Origin: DATFJT01 sp965230755
GTDB lineage: Bacteria; Bacteroidota; Bacteroidia; Chitinophagales; Saprospiraceae
Length of the DNA: 64,000 bases
Direction of reading: 5' to 3'
Assembly: GCA_965230755.1 (NCBI GenBank)
Contig: CBDDLT010000015.1
Span: 367,639 to 431,638, forward strand
Positions within the stretch are counted from its first letter, which is position 1. Each line of letters opens with the position of its first letter. Below, piece after piece: positions 15,141 through 24,413 of this stretch. The notes beneath the pieces are model-generated. The model was not told the DNA's origin. It was given only the letters and a program-made list of their open reading frames with translations, and searched no databases. The position numbers and the translations under genes were made by a program.

Positions 15141-15950
15141 ATGATGAAAATCGTCATCTACGCATTACCTGGAGCAGCACTGGAAGTAATCAACAATAAT
15201 CTGAGTAAAGTACTCAAGCAGACAGGCAGTGCTCATCAGATTAATGTTGTTTCAGACTTAAAGGCCTTCCTCAAGAAGTCACTGGATTCTATTCCTGCCG
15301 TTCAGATAGATAACGATTTATTTTGCTTCAAAAGGGAAAGCACTTTTAATCACAACCTGAGAGAGGTTATCAAGAATTTGCTTTCCAAAACGGAAAGCAC
15401 CTCGATTAATAAAATGGTTTTTCCGATTCTTTCGGAGTACAATTATGAGGATTATTTGTTCCATGCGCACCAACTTTGCACAAGCTTTCAGAAAGTGATG
15501 TTCGTTGGTGATTTGCGTGAGAAAAGGAAGAACCGCAAAAAAGAAATATCCCTCGAAGGCATTATAGAGCAAATAGAATTAGAGTGGATTGGCAGTATCG
15601 AACACTCCTCCCCCATTATATATCGAAGACCTAGAAAACGCGATCCCGTTGAAATGGTGAAAAGCTTAAATAATAAAAACATTGACCTGTTGCTATTACC
15701 TCTGCAAGATGGGCGTCAAGAGCAATCCAGTATTATACGTGCACAAGAATTGGCTCAAATACCTATATATTTAATACCTAAGGGCAAGAAATACAGAATG
15801 AATCCATCGACCAAAATCGCCCTTCAAAAAAGAGAACCCGTCTTAGGTAATTTTGAAGAAAAGATATTTTTCAAAGACCACTACCTCAACTTTAAAAAAG
15901 AAGAGCGAGACAGGCTAGTCCAACTCAATGAACCCATTCTAATTATCTAA
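15141..15950 (+). CDS. Unknown protein, Usp-like with an N-terminal thioredoxin-like half
   Basis: A 269-residue soluble protein without signal peptide. The first about 65 residues look alpha/beta, with IPAVQIDNDLFCF, resembling the end of a thioredoxin/glutaredoxin-like fold. Residues about 88-130 (INKMVFPILSEYNYEDYLFHAHQLC) resemble the start of a UspA domain, but the usual ATP-binding G-x2-G-x9-G(S/T) pattern is not apparent. Two ATGs are adjacent at the start. It is coupled to CBS protein D (3-b gap) and ends convergent with the membrane-protein gene. The fold call is a guess from pattern only. Confidence 0.7.
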   Translation: MMKIVIYALPGAALEVINNNLSKVLKQTGSAHQINVVSDLKAFLKKSLDSIPAVQIDNDLFCFKRESTFNHNLREVIKNLLSKTESTSINKMVFPILSEYNYEDYLFHAHQLCTSFQKVMFVGDLREKRKNRKKEISLEGIIEQIELEWIGSIEHSSPIIYRRPRKRDPVEMVKSLNNKNIDLLLLPLQDGRQEQSSIIRAQELAQIPIYLIPKGKKYRMNPSTKIALQKREPVLGNFEEKIFFKDHYLNFKKEERDRLVQLNEPILII

Positions 15951-15974
15951 GTTTATTTGGTATATAGAACAAGG

Positions 15975-17597
15975 TCAATGTCGCTTGACCTCCTTTAATT
16001 CAGGGCCGTCCTGATAAATTAATACGGCATCCTTAGCAGAGGGTTTGAGCTTTAATCGGTAACAGTACCAATGTTCAATTTCAAGGGTAAAATATGGGCT
16101 TTCTATGTTCTTTGATGCTCCAATACCTTTGTTAAACCACCAATTTCCCCATTGATTTAAGGAGACGACAAACTCATTTTCATTAATTGTGTTCACAGAT
16201 ACACCATCGTTGGTTGTAAACATATTATACTGGATGACATCGTATACTTCGCCTTTTAGTTGTTTCCTACCGTAGTACTCCAGGGCATCTTGAAAACCAT
16301 GATGGTTGACATCTATGAAAAGAAAAGTGTTATTAAAATTGTCCGGTGAATTTAAGAAAAGCACCAAATCCTCATCCTCCCACTTATAGGCATCAGTTAA
16401 GTGCTTATTCAGGTATTGATTGCTTTTCCATGCATTTGTAGTATTTCCCAAAAGACTGACATTGATGACCAATAAAGCAATGGCTATGAATAACTGATGG
16501 TTATATCTCCACTGATATATTAAGATCGCTAACCATGGAAAAAAGAACATGCTCGGAAAATAACCATAGCGGTCTCCCGAGGATACTCCTTGCCAAACCA
16601 TATGAAGATTTGAGACAGGTAGAAACATGACAAGGACCAACCCGAGCAAGACCAAGGAAAGTATTTTCTCTGATTTTTGCCGAGTATAATAATACTTGAG
16701 TCCTTGAATCACGGCAAGGATTAAAATCACCAACCAATACCAGTGGTCCATGGATTTGACGATAAACTCCTTACTCGAATAATCATAGAATCTCCAATAC
16801 ATCAAATACTTCAGGAAGAATCTCGCGTAATTTCCGGCAATGAGCGGGATATCAAAAGACAAGTGAGCATCAGAACCATAATGTCCAACCCAATCACCGA
16901 TCCAAACAAAACTGCTCACAAAATATATGATGACGGATAAGATCATTGGCAGTGCTACTTTAGTCATCGTGGTGCGATCGAACGACAGTTTTTGAGTCCA
17001 AACCAAACCAAAATAAATAATGAATACCACTGCTATATTGACCAAGGCCTGTTCAAAGGTAAACAAGGCTAAGACAAATAAGACAGAAGCCCTCCAAAAA
17101 TGCTTGCTCTGTTTGGTAATGAAATATCTGAGATAGGCCCTTAACATCAGTAAATTTATCAGGGCAAGTAGAAAGTAATTTTGACTCACCTTCCATATGA
17201 CAACTTCCCCTTGATAACAGCAACACAACCACAGTAAGGCAGCAATGAAAGCTCTTTCTTCTCGTTTTCCTATGTCAAATAACCCGAAAATATCTTTGAG
17301 TAAATGGTAGAGTAGCAGAGCATTGGTAGTGTGAAAGGACCAGTATACAATACTCCAAACTAACTCCTTTTGGCCAATGACTTCTACCATTAAATACAAA
17401 AAGCCAATGGCCAATTGCTGGTTTGCAGGAAAACCAAAACATTGAAAAACATCGGTCCAAGGTTTTCCGTCAAATTTTTCCAGCCACCCGGTATAATCCA
17501 TGACCATACCGGCAAAGCGGGCCTCCCAATACAATATTGCAGTAAGCAGAAAAAATAACAGCCAGATTAAGAGATTATTTTTCCACTTCTGATCCAT
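15975..17597 (-). CDS. Polytopic membrane protein, glycosyltransferase-like (unknown)
   Basis: I choose ATG 17597 (540 residues; MDQKWKNNLLIWLL). Upstream ATGs at 17636 and 17615 add residues lying within the preceding gene. About ten hydrophobic helices fill the first 420 residues, and the C-terminal about 130 residues are soluble. The layout (long loop after helix 1 with YTGWLEKFDGKPW, then many helices and an extracytoplasmic tail) resembles GT-C or O-mannosyltransferase-type proteins, but I see no clear catalytic motif. It overlaps the metalloprotease gene by 23 b, so the two are probably translationally coupled. Confidence 0.75.
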   Translation of the reverse strand: MDQKWKNNLLIWLLFFLLTAILYWEARFAGMVMDYTGWLEKFDGKPWTDVFQCFGFPANQQLAIGFLYLMVEVIGQKELVWSIVYWSFHTTNALLLYHLLKDIFGLFDIGKREERAFIAALLWLCCCYQGEVVIWKVSQNYFLLALINLLMLRAYLRYFITKQSKHFWRASVLFVLALFTFEQALVNIAVVFIIYFGLVWTQKLSFDRTTMTKVALPMILSVIIYFVSSFVWIGDWVGHYGSDAHLSFDIPLIAGNYARFFLKYLMYWRFYDYSSKEFIVKSMDHWYWLVILILAVIQGLKYYYTRQKSEKILSLVLLGLVLVMFLPVSNLHMVWQGVSSGDRYGYFPSMFFFPWLAILIYQWRYNHQLFIAIALLVINVSLLGNTTNAWKSNQYLNKHLTDAYKWEDEDLVLFLNSPDNFNNTFLFIDVNHHGFQDALEYYGRKQLKGEVYDVIQYNMFTTNDGVSVNTINENEFVVSLNQWGNWWFNKGIGASKNIESPYFTLEIEHWYCYRLKLKPSAKDAVLIYQDGPELKEVKRH

Positions 17598-18852
17598 ATA
17601 TGTCGTTTTGAGCATCACTAATGTCTGAGTTTCCAATCAGAGTTATAGTCGATTGCTTTTTTGCCTTCCTGTCATAATGAAATACCCCTTCCCAGGTTTT
17701 ATCGCAAGAATTATGTATTTGAGCATTGTCAAGGATCAGATGACTACCTTTTTTAAGTATGATTTTCCCATTTTCCGGAATACTGAGTCTACAGTATATT
17801 TTCAATCGAGCGTTTTCTTCTAGAATAAGATCGCCCCTCAAGTCCCTGTCCTGTTTCCAGTCCTCTCTTCCATAAATTATTGTGGTTTCGTTTTCATCTC
17901 GAACACACCAATTTTTTCGAATAAATCCTCGCTGCTTGCTATTCTTTAGCATGAAGTTCTCATGGACTTTACCCAGTTGACATGGTGTAAATGCCATTTG
18001 TGAGTGGTTGTAATCCATGACATTATTCGACCCTTTTCCTCTTCCACAAGGACCGTCATTATCTTCTTCCCCATAACAGTTATTATGTCGAGGAGTATCA
18101 TAACATCCGTCATTGCCCCGCCAAGTATGAGACAGTCCAAGAACATGACCAATTTCGTGATTGAGCAAGGAGGCAAACTTCCAAGGAACTGCTTTCTGCC
18201 CGATAAAGTCCCCGGCAACTTTAACTGAAGTCCCAAGTGCTATTCCCACATTATGAGCCGGAAAACTAGGGGATTTGAGACTATCCGGAGGAAATGGTAT
18301 AAAAAAGACATTGAGAAAATACTCCGGCTGAATAGCATATTTTTTGATTATGCTCCGGTCATAATGGTTCTTATGTCTCCCTTTATGCACGTAATAGGCG
18401 AGAGAATCCTCGTAAATAAATCGTATCCCTCTATCACTTTTATTGGTATAATCCGGGATGATTTCGTAGCGATACTTAACTGGTAACACAGGCGTATCGT
18501 TATTGGGCGGAAGCGCCATTTTTTGATTGTCGTTCAACTTGTCATTCGCTAATCGAACAATAGTTTTAAAGTATTTACTTGCCTCGTCCCGTGCTATATT
18601 ATTAACACTGTCCTTATCATATACAATGTGGAGCTTCAGTCTAATAACTTGTTCGAATGTGGAATCAGAAGGAATGTAGTTCTCAAACTCTCGGCAGCAT
18701 CTATTCTTGGATTTGCGCAGTTTATGATCCGGTGTGTTTTCCTCAAAAAGAAGATTACTACGATCAAAAACATACATTTTGTCATTGCAATTCGAAAAAA
18801 AGATACAACCGAAGCTCAGTAGAATAAACCATTTTCGAATTACAGTATGCAT
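17575..18852 (-). CDS. M43 (pappalysin/cytophagalysin-like) zinc metalloprotease lipoprotein
   Basis: A 425-residue secreted protein. The N-terminus MHTVIRKWFILLSFGCIFFSNC has a lipobox-like SNC, so it is likely a lipoprotein. The catalytic domain (about 60-320) carries HEIGHVLGLSHTW, the HExxHxxGxxH zinc site, and a Met-turn NNVMDY, typical of M43 peptidases. Cysteine-containing CRGKG/CYDTPRHNNCYGEE stretches fit the family's disulfides. The last about 90 residues look like beta-strand repeats (LILEENARLKIYC, GKIILKKGSHLIL). It sits 2 b after the MCE gene, so operon membership is clear. The substrate is unknown. Confidence 0.88.
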   Translation of the reverse strand: MHTVIRKWFILLSFGCIFFSNCNDKMYVFDRSNLLFEENTPDHKLRKSKNRCCREFENYIPSDSTFEQVIRLKLHIVYDKDSVNNIARDEASKYFKTIVRLANDKLNDNQKMALPPNNDTPVLPVKYRYEIIPDYTNKSDRGIRFIYEDSLAYYVHKGRHKNHYDRSIIKKYAIQPEYFLNVFFIPFPPDSLKSPSFPAHNVGIALGTSVKVAGDFIGQKAVPWKFASLLNHEIGHVLGLSHTWRGNDGCYDTPRHNNCYGEEDNDGPCGRGKGSNNVMDYNHSQMAFTPCQLGKVHENFMLKNSKQRGFIRKNWCVRDENETTIIYGREDWKQDRDLRGDLILEENARLKIYCRLSIPENGKIILKKGSHLILDNAQIHNSCDKTWEGVFHYDRKAKKQSTITLIGNSDISDAQNDIYGSEVEK

Positions 18853-18854
18853 GA

Positions 18855-19871
18855 CTATTTTTTCCTTCCAATAAGACTGAAATTAACATATCTGGACGGA
18901 TTCAGTCGCATATCTTCCAAAAGTTTATCTAAATTCTTCGATGCATTGTTGAGGTTTTCATAAAACTCTTCGTCTTTGACCAATTTACCAATGCTTCCCT
19001 CTCCTGAATTAATTCCCGCAATAGTTTCATTAAGCGATTTCAATGTTGTATTGGTTTTCTCGAGCGTAGTTTCAAGCCCTTTCAGGGAAGATTCTCCAGT
19101 TTTCATGGTGCTCTTGGTTTGAGTAACTAAATCATCCAATCCCGCTTCGCTCAAATCCTTGATCAACTTGGAAAGATCGTTGATGGAAGATTCTATTTGA
19201 CCTTTTTGCGAATCGATTGAAGCAGATAGCGAATTAAAGTTCTTAACAATCCCTGATATATCTTTTTGATTAGATCGAATAGTCTGTTCCAGAAGTCTTG
19301 TTATCCCATTCAAATTATGTGCTGTAGAATTGAGAGATCGAAACATCTCGCCGATTTCGTTATTATTGGTTTCATCGCTTAAAGTCCTGGCCAAAGTATC
19401 TAATATTCCAGCGATTCCACCTTCAAGACCTTCTATAGACTTTTGCATATCTTTTATGCCTATCATAGACTCTACGAATCCAGCCATTCTACCCTTGATA
19501 TAATCTCCGGACTGCAAACAATCTCCTCCACAGGGCTCATAGAACTCCATAACTATGGCTTTATCACCCGTCAATCCTGAAGTTATAATAGTAGCTAAAG
19601 AATTCTCGGGAATACCGATTGAGTTATCTACTTCAATTTGTACCGTAATTGTTTTTAGGTCATCATTTAGTTTTAGATCTGTTACAGTTCCTATTTGGAG
19701 ACCGTTGATTAAAACTGGATCCGATTTTCCTAGTTGAGAGACATCATTATACTCAATATAATAGATGTTATCTTTTGACAATAAATTACGACCTTTTAGA
19801 AAATTGTAGAGCCAAAAACTCGTCAACATTACTACAAGGGCCAATAATCCAATTACATATTCTTTCTTCAT
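18855..19871 (-). CDS. MCE/MlaD family lipid-binding protein
   Basis: A 338-residue protein with one N-terminal membrane helix (about 5-25), an MCE domain (about 38-115; VLINGLQIGTVTDLKL, TSGLTGDKAIVMEF) and a long helical region (about 130-320) ending in GEGSIGKLVKDEEFYENLNNASKNLDKLLEDMRLNPSRYVNFS, a tail common to Bacteroidota MCE proteins. MCE proteins carry phospholipids between membranes together with an MlaE/MlaF permease and ATPase. Neither partner is in this window. Instead it leads a run with a metalloprotease and a membrane protein. Confidence 0.9.
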   Translation of the reverse strand: MKKEYVIGLLALVVMLTSFWLYNFLKGRNLLSKDNIYYIEYNDVSQLGKSDPVLINGLQIGTVTDLKLNDDLKTITVQIEVDNSIGIPENSLATIITSGLTGDKAIVMEFYEPCGGDCLQSGDYIKGRMAGFVESMIGIKDMQKSIEGLEGGIAGILDTLARTLSDETNNNEIGEMFRSLNSTAHNLNGITRLLEQTIRSNQKDISGIVKNFNSLSASIDSQKGQIESSINDLSKLIKDLSEAGLDDLVTQTKSTMKTGESSLKGLETTLEKTNTTLKSLNETIAGINSGEGSIGKLVKDEEFYENLNNASKNLDKLLEDMRLNPSRYVNFSLIGRKK

Positions 19872-19948
19872 AGTTTCGAATAATAAGCGACGACAAAGAT
19901 ATTCCTAATCTTGTCATTTCGATAAAAAATGAGCAGTCTTCGCAATTT

Positions 19949-21421
19949 TTAAATTGTTTCCAAGCCTAAACTATCCTTGACATCATCTATTTTAGACTGT
20001 AACCAAGAGCGATAGAAGATATTGGAAGTTCTCTCCAGTTCTTCTTCAATCCTGCTCAGTATTCTAATCACCTTCTTATCTTCAGAGTAACCCACGTGAT
20101 TTCTCACGTTATATACTCTTCTGGCAAATTTAATGAGATTGTAATATCCTATATATCTCTCCTCAGATATTTGCTTGTTTCTCTTGACAAATAAACGAAA
20201 CGACTCCAACAAAGACTGAAGAGCATCGTATTCATCCTTTTCGTAATACAATCGCAACAACAACATTTTAGCATTGAGGCTATAACGTATATCCGTATAT
20301 TCCACATGTACCAACAAGTCCTGGGCCTTATCGTATTCCTCATTGGCGTAATAAAAATTGGCCAAATTATAGGAGAAAGCATTTTCTCTTAGTTCGGGAT
20401 GTAAATACTGTTTATAGTCTTCTATAAACCTCTTTACCCAACTCATCTCCCCCAGATTGATTCCGGCAGTGATGATATTTTTATAATGCCACTCAGCCAG
20501 AATTCCATCTTCGTCGAACAGCAATCCAGTCTCCAGCTCTTCCCGATAAAGTCGAAATACTTCCTGAAGGTATTCCTTATGTCCCTGATTTGTTTTGAGC
20601 AGACAATAATTCCTCAGAAAGTCATAAATTCTCTGCCTCTCAGATCTCCTAAAACTGCGTTGAAAATTTCTAAGCGATTCTGTCAATAGCTCATAGTTAT
20701 CCTCCTTATCCCTAACGATTAATTCGTACAAGTGGTAATAGAGGTATATGGCAGGAACATTTTTATACTGATCAATGACCGGTGATAACAACTCCATTAA
20801 TTTGATGGTTAAACCGGGATCATATTCGAGCTTCAACAATTGAGATCTCACATGCATCTCACATACATCTCTTAACTTCTCAGACATAAAGTAAACGTCC
20901 AAGTTGTTTTGCTTGACCTGAAGAATATTTTCTTCATTCTTAGCGCGTTGATCTTTGGGATGAGCACTTACTTCGCTCGATAATTGATATTTAAACCTAT
21001 AGTGATCCACATCTCTAAAAGGAAGTGATTCAAGTCTTGATTTATATTTATTGTAGAGGCCAAAATAGGTTTTGTCTTTTTCCAGCTTTCTCAATTTCTT
21101 TAAAAGCAGTAATTTTTTCTCGTTGGATTCTTCATTCAACTGCTCGGCTATCAAAAAATCTTCCAGTAACCTCATCGCATAGGTAAAAAGTAGGGCCAAT
21201 TTTTTCTGATCGTGCTTTTTTCCCGGAAATAGTTTCTTATAAATTGTCGTCCGTTCACAATTCTTTTCATTGAAATTGGGATAAATCTTACTGCAATAAG
21301 CAACAAGTTTCCTGGTTTCTTCATGTTTAAAGTGATATGGAGAGAGAGAGAATTCCTTGAATCGGGTCATCTCTTTTTTATCAAAATCCTGTAAGTATCT
21401 AAAAAGTTTATTCGAATGCAA
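19949..21421 (-). CDS. Large alpha-helical protein of unknown function
   Basis: A 490-residue soluble protein, charged and leucine-rich, with no signal peptide. The N-terminus MHSNKLFRYLQDFDKKEMTRFKEFSLSPYH and repeated helix pairs (for example NLANFYYANEEYDKAQDLLVHVEY at about 345-370) suggest TPR-like helical repeats. I know proteins of this look as hypothetical genes in Saprospiria but no assigned function. It stands 77 b upstream of the MCE gene on the same strand, so they might share a transcript. A scaffold role is only a guess. Confidence 0.75.
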   Translation of the reverse strand: MHSNKLFRYLQDFDKKEMTRFKEFSLSPYHFKHEETRKLVAYCSKIYPNFNEKNCERTTIYKKLFPGKKHDQKKLALLFTYAMRLLEDFLIAEQLNEESNEKKLLLLKKLRKLEKDKTYFGLYNKYKSRLESLPFRDVDHYRFKYQLSSEVSAHPKDQRAKNEENILQVKQNNLDVYFMSEKLRDVCEMHVRSQLLKLEYDPGLTIKLMELLSPVIDQYKNVPAIYLYYHLYELIVRDKEDNYELLTESLRNFQRSFRRSERQRIYDFLRNYCLLKTNQGHKEYLQEVFRLYREELETGLLFDEDGILAEWHYKNIITAGINLGEMSWVKRFIEDYKQYLHPELRENAFSYNLANFYYANEEYDKAQDLLVHVEYTDIRYSLNAKMLLLRLYYEKDEYDALQSLLESFRLFVKRNKQISEERYIGYYNLIKFARRVYNVRNHVGYSEDKKVIRILSRIEEELERTSNIFYRSWLQSKIDDVKDSLGLETI

Positions 21422-21593
21422 ACTTGATTTTTTTTCAAAATTATCTTATTGTTACATACTGATTAACAGATATTTAACATTATTTAATGGTAAAAATAAA
21501 TCAAAAAAAACCAAATTTCAATTTATATTGTACAATTAGTAAAGAGAATATATTTAGATCTTTATATTGACTTCGAAGTTTTAAAATTGTTTT

Positions 21594-23216
21594 ATGCGTA
21601 CGCTATACTTGAGTATCATGGTAATGCTGTTGGTTCCGGCATTCGTCATTGGCCAACAAAGCATTGATTTTGAGTCGCTTACAGAAGGATCTGTATTTGC
21701 GCCTCCTAGCTTTTCTCCCGGAGATGTCATTGGCACGGAGAATGGAATAGCATTGGTTCTGGAAAATTTTGAAAATAGTGATGGGAATCTCAATTTCCTC
21801 AACGTCCAGGTTAGAAATGCTGTCGATGAAGATTTTAAGTACGGAAATGACAACACCTTGTTCATGGGTGGAGGTCTAAAGCTAGATTTTAGTCCTGTCG
21901 GAAGTACGGTCAAATCTGTTTATTTTTTCTTTAAACAAAATGGGGGTTTAATTAAAAATCTAAGTGTGAATGGAACCATGCACAAAGGTTTTAGTTTTGC
22001 CGATTTCCCTCAAGATTGGGGCAATGGTATTTCCCTGCACCATGAACTATTTGTAGGAGGATCACAAGGAGTTGTTAGGATCACTGGTGATATTGACGAG
22101 TTAATCATTGGAGGAGAAGGAATTCAAATCGATCATTTGAGTTATAACACGGAGGAAAGCAAGGAAATTTATCCTGGTGATTGTAATAATGACGGTAAAT
22201 GCAATTATTTGGATCTCTTGAATATCGGTGTAGCAATGAATAAAGCAGGTGCTCCTAGGACAGATAATGGAGGAGTTTGGGCTGCACAAGAAGGAGTTCT
22301 TTGGGCGGAAGCAATTCAGCCGAATATTGCTTATGCTGACGTGGATGGAAATGGTATAATTAATTTGGAGGACAAATCACTTTATGATAGCACTCATCTA
22401 GGTAAAACCCATTCTGGTTTGAATACCGAAAATCCTACTTTTGTAGAAGGAGAAAATACCGATGACTTCTACATTTACTTTGAGAAACCAGGTGGAACTT
22501 TAGGTGTAAATGACACCATATTCCGAAATATAAATGAACCTTTCAATCTTGACTTGTTTCTTGTTCCTGGAAATGTTACCGATACCATTTATGGTCTTGC
22601 ATGGATTTGGAGATTTAATACCTTAGTTTTTGGTGCCGGTAATCCTTCTTTTGAATTTGATGATACTGATCTGGGAACTGTAGGAAATGACTTAATCGTT
22701 GTCTTGGATGAATCTAGGATAGACCAGGGCATTATCGGCTGTGCAATGGTTAGAACAGATGGAAATAACGTACAATTAACCAACCAGATTAAACTAGGTA
22801 CATTCAATGGTATTATCGTGGATCTTAAAGGTATTGTTGTTTCAGATGATAATATTGAATTGGATAGTATAAGAGGAATTAATAGTTTAGGTGAACCTGT
22901 TCCTGTTTATGACCTGGATAATATGGTTTATTTCGCTTTAATTACCAATCTTGAAGAAAACCCATTTGATCCTTCCGGCGTTATTGTTTACCCCAATCCA
23001 ACCATGGGGAATATTCATTTGAATATTAAGGATGAATTACTACCTCATGTCACGGAAATAGTTATTCTAAACAGTCAAGGACAAAAAATAAAATCGGTTG
23101 ATCAAATTATTCCTCAAGTCAGTATTTCGGATGAAAATTTATCGAGCGGAAACTATTTTGTCGAATTAAAATTCGAAAAATATCAGTCTTTGATCTACAA
23201 AATACAGGTCAATTAA
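21594..23216 (+). CDS. Secreted T9SS cargo with dockerin-like EF-hand region
   Basis: A 540-residue protein with a signal peptide (MRTLYLSIMVMLLVPAFVIGQ). The first about 180 residues form a beta-rich domain. Residues about 193-275 hold a dockerin-like pair: GDCNNDGKCNYLDLLNIG, a 40-residue insert, then YADVDGNGIINLEDK. Next comes a cohesin-like beta domain (about 280-440). The end YPNPTMGNIHLNI...SGNYFVELKF...YKIQVN is a type A T9SS C-terminal sorting domain. Export and surface attachment through the PorSS are therefore likely. A strong terminator follows. The molecular function is unknown. Confidence 0.88.
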   Translation: MRTLYLSIMVMLLVPAFVIGQQSIDFESLTEGSVFAPPSFSPGDVIGTENGIALVLENFENSDGNLNFLNVQVRNAVDEDFKYGNDNTLFMGGGLKLDFSPVGSTVKSVYFFFKQNGGLIKNLSVNGTMHKGFSFADFPQDWGNGISLHHELFVGGSQGVVRITGDIDELIIGGEGIQIDHLSYNTEESKEIYPGDCNNDGKCNYLDLLNIGVAMNKAGAPRTDNGGVWAAQEGVLWAEAIQPNIAYADVDGNGIINLEDKSLYDSTHLGKTHSGLNTENPTFVEGENTDDFYIYFEKPGGTLGVNDTIFRNINEPFNLDLFLVPGNVTDTIYGLAWIWRFNTLVFGAGNPSFEFDDTDLGTVGNDLIVVLDESRIDQGIIGCAMVRTDGNNVQLTNQIKLGTFNGIIVDLKGIVVSDDNIELDSIRGINSLGEPVPVYDLDNMVYFALITNLEENPFDPSGVIVYPNPTMGNIHLNIKDELLPHVTEIVILNSQGQKIKSVDQIIPQVSISDENLSSGNYFVELKFEKYQSLIYKIQVN

Positions 23217-23296
23217 ACTAATTTGAAATAATTTCGCACTTTTTTGCGCTATTTTTTCTATAGTTTTTTTCAACTTTAAAGAATATAACACAATTG

Positions 23297-23335
23297 AATA
23301 TCAGCCTTTTACAACAAAAAGGCTGATATTTTTTT
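23297..23335 (+). terminator. Rho-independent terminator after the T9SS cargo gene
   Basis: AATATCAGCC-TTTT...AAAA-GGCTGATATT forms a long near-perfect stem followed by a T-run at 23331-23335. It lies 81 b after the stop codon at 23216 and points in the gene's direction. Confidence 0.85.
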
Positions 23336-23708
23336 CAATAAATGCTCCATTTTGTTCTATAACGGAAGAGTGAATTGATAGATCTTTATAATGTCAAAAC
23401 GATGAAAGCATTGTTAAAGACAAATATCACTAAAGAGCTCTTTGAAATATTCAATTGGACAAAGTTTAAAAATAGTAGTTTTTTCCAAAAAAAGTTTAGT
23501 CAGACCCCCTGATTACTAATAAGTTGCAATCAATCTGGTTAAAATTAATCTCAAATATTTTTAAATTTTGTTCGAGAGCTCGAGAATGAATGTGATTACC
23601 TTTGAAATAGAAAAGCATAACAAAGAAAAAATCATAGCATAGCATTAAGTATAAAGTTAAGTTTTTCATAGCATTAAAGTTTAGTTTGTACTCCCTCATC
23701 AAAGGATT
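23336..23708. other. Gene-free AT-rich region, possible small RNA toward its right end
   Basis: This is the core of the only gap longer than 300 b (23217-23868). No convincing protein gene is seen. A 68-codon minus-strand ORF at 23496-23702 has weak composition and no family resemblance. GCTCTTTGAAA at 23437-23447 resembles an rRNA-leader boxA, but no rRNA follows. TACCTTTG at 23597-23604 matches the -7 consensus and would start a plus-strand transcript near 23610. That RNA would contain CATAGCATTAA twice and end at the terminator at 23709, about 135 b in all. Confidence 0.25.
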
Positions 23709-23748
23709 AACTCAGCAATTGAAATGTCAGTTGCTGAGTTATTTTTTT
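23709..23748 (+). terminator. Rho-independent terminator without an obvious upstream gene
   Basis: AACTCAGCAA, a 12-b loop, then TTGCTGAGTT and A plus seven T residues. It is plus-oriented, and the nearest plus-strand gene upstream already has its own terminator at 23297. It therefore hints at an unannotated short transcript between the two. Confidence 0.8.
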
Positions 23749-23868
23749 ATAGGCATTGCTCATCGGATTTAGATACTGTTAAAATTTAGGCTTCATACAA
23801 TTTAATGGATCCTTACGCCGTATACCTTTATATAACAAACACAATTTTCACTTCTTCAATATAGAAAA

Positions 23869-24294
23869 ATGACATACCCACTAAGAATTCTTATTCCCCT
23901 ACTCTATTTGATAATATTCCATTCAGGATGCAAAAATGAAGATGATCAGGTCCAACCTGAATCTGTCGTCGACGAATTACATGGAGAATGGATATGGCTA
24001 CAATCACAAGGAGGTTTTGGAGGCTGGACTTATACACCTGAAAGTGAAGGAATTGATAAAAAGCTCGTCATCGACAACGTATTCTATAAGGAATATCATG
24101 ATGATTCTCTGGCTCTGCAGCTAGGATATCAATTGGGAACATTGGAAGAACCATTTGGCACCGATGAATCCGACACTTTTATCCAATTTGATTCTGTTAA
24201 TATCGGTATGGTTGTCTTAATCAAGAATGATACGCTCGAACTCTTCGAACACTGTTTTGACTGCTTTAATCATCTTTACGTTCGAAAGAAATAG
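23869..24294 (+). CDS. Small lipoprotein of unknown function
   Basis: A 141-residue protein with a lipoprotein signal (MTYPLRILIPLLYLIIFHSGC, lipobox SGC at 19-21). The mature part begins with an acidic linker and then ELHGEWIWLQSQGGFGGWTYTP, the start typical of lipocalin-like small Bacteroidota lipoproteins, followed by beta strands and a C-terminal CFDCF pair of cysteines. No specific family is recognised. It stands alone, 119 b upstream of the Usp gene on the same strand. Confidence 0.8.
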   Translation: MTYPLRILIPLLYLIIFHSGCKNEDDQVQPESVVDELHGEWIWLQSQGGFGGWTYTPESEGIDKKLVIDNVFYKEYHDDSLALQLGYQLGTLEEPFGTDESDTFIQFDSVNIGMVVLIKNDTLELFEHCFDCFNHLYVRKK

Positions 24295-24413
24295 CTGGGA
24301 ATTCATTCAAATCAATTCCTGAAACTTCAATGTGATACAATTTACATTAAAGTAATCCCCAAGCGTTTTAGTATTCAAGAATAATTCATAATTTGTCTTT
24401 TAAAAGAAAGCAA

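Noticed and set aside
23437..23447. boxA-like GCTCTTTGAAA suggesting an rRNA leader
   Set aside because: No 16S, 23S or 5S sequence follows anywhere in the window, so the match is probably chance or a remnant.
23496..23702. 68-codon minus-strand ORF with a hydrophobic N-terminus
   Set aside because: No promoter, no family resemblance and AT-driven composition. It overlaps the better-supported plus-strand terminator unit.
24300..24325. GGAATT...AATTCC inverted repeat after the small lipoprotein gene
   Set aside because: Weak AT-rich stem with no T-run; not supportable as a terminator.
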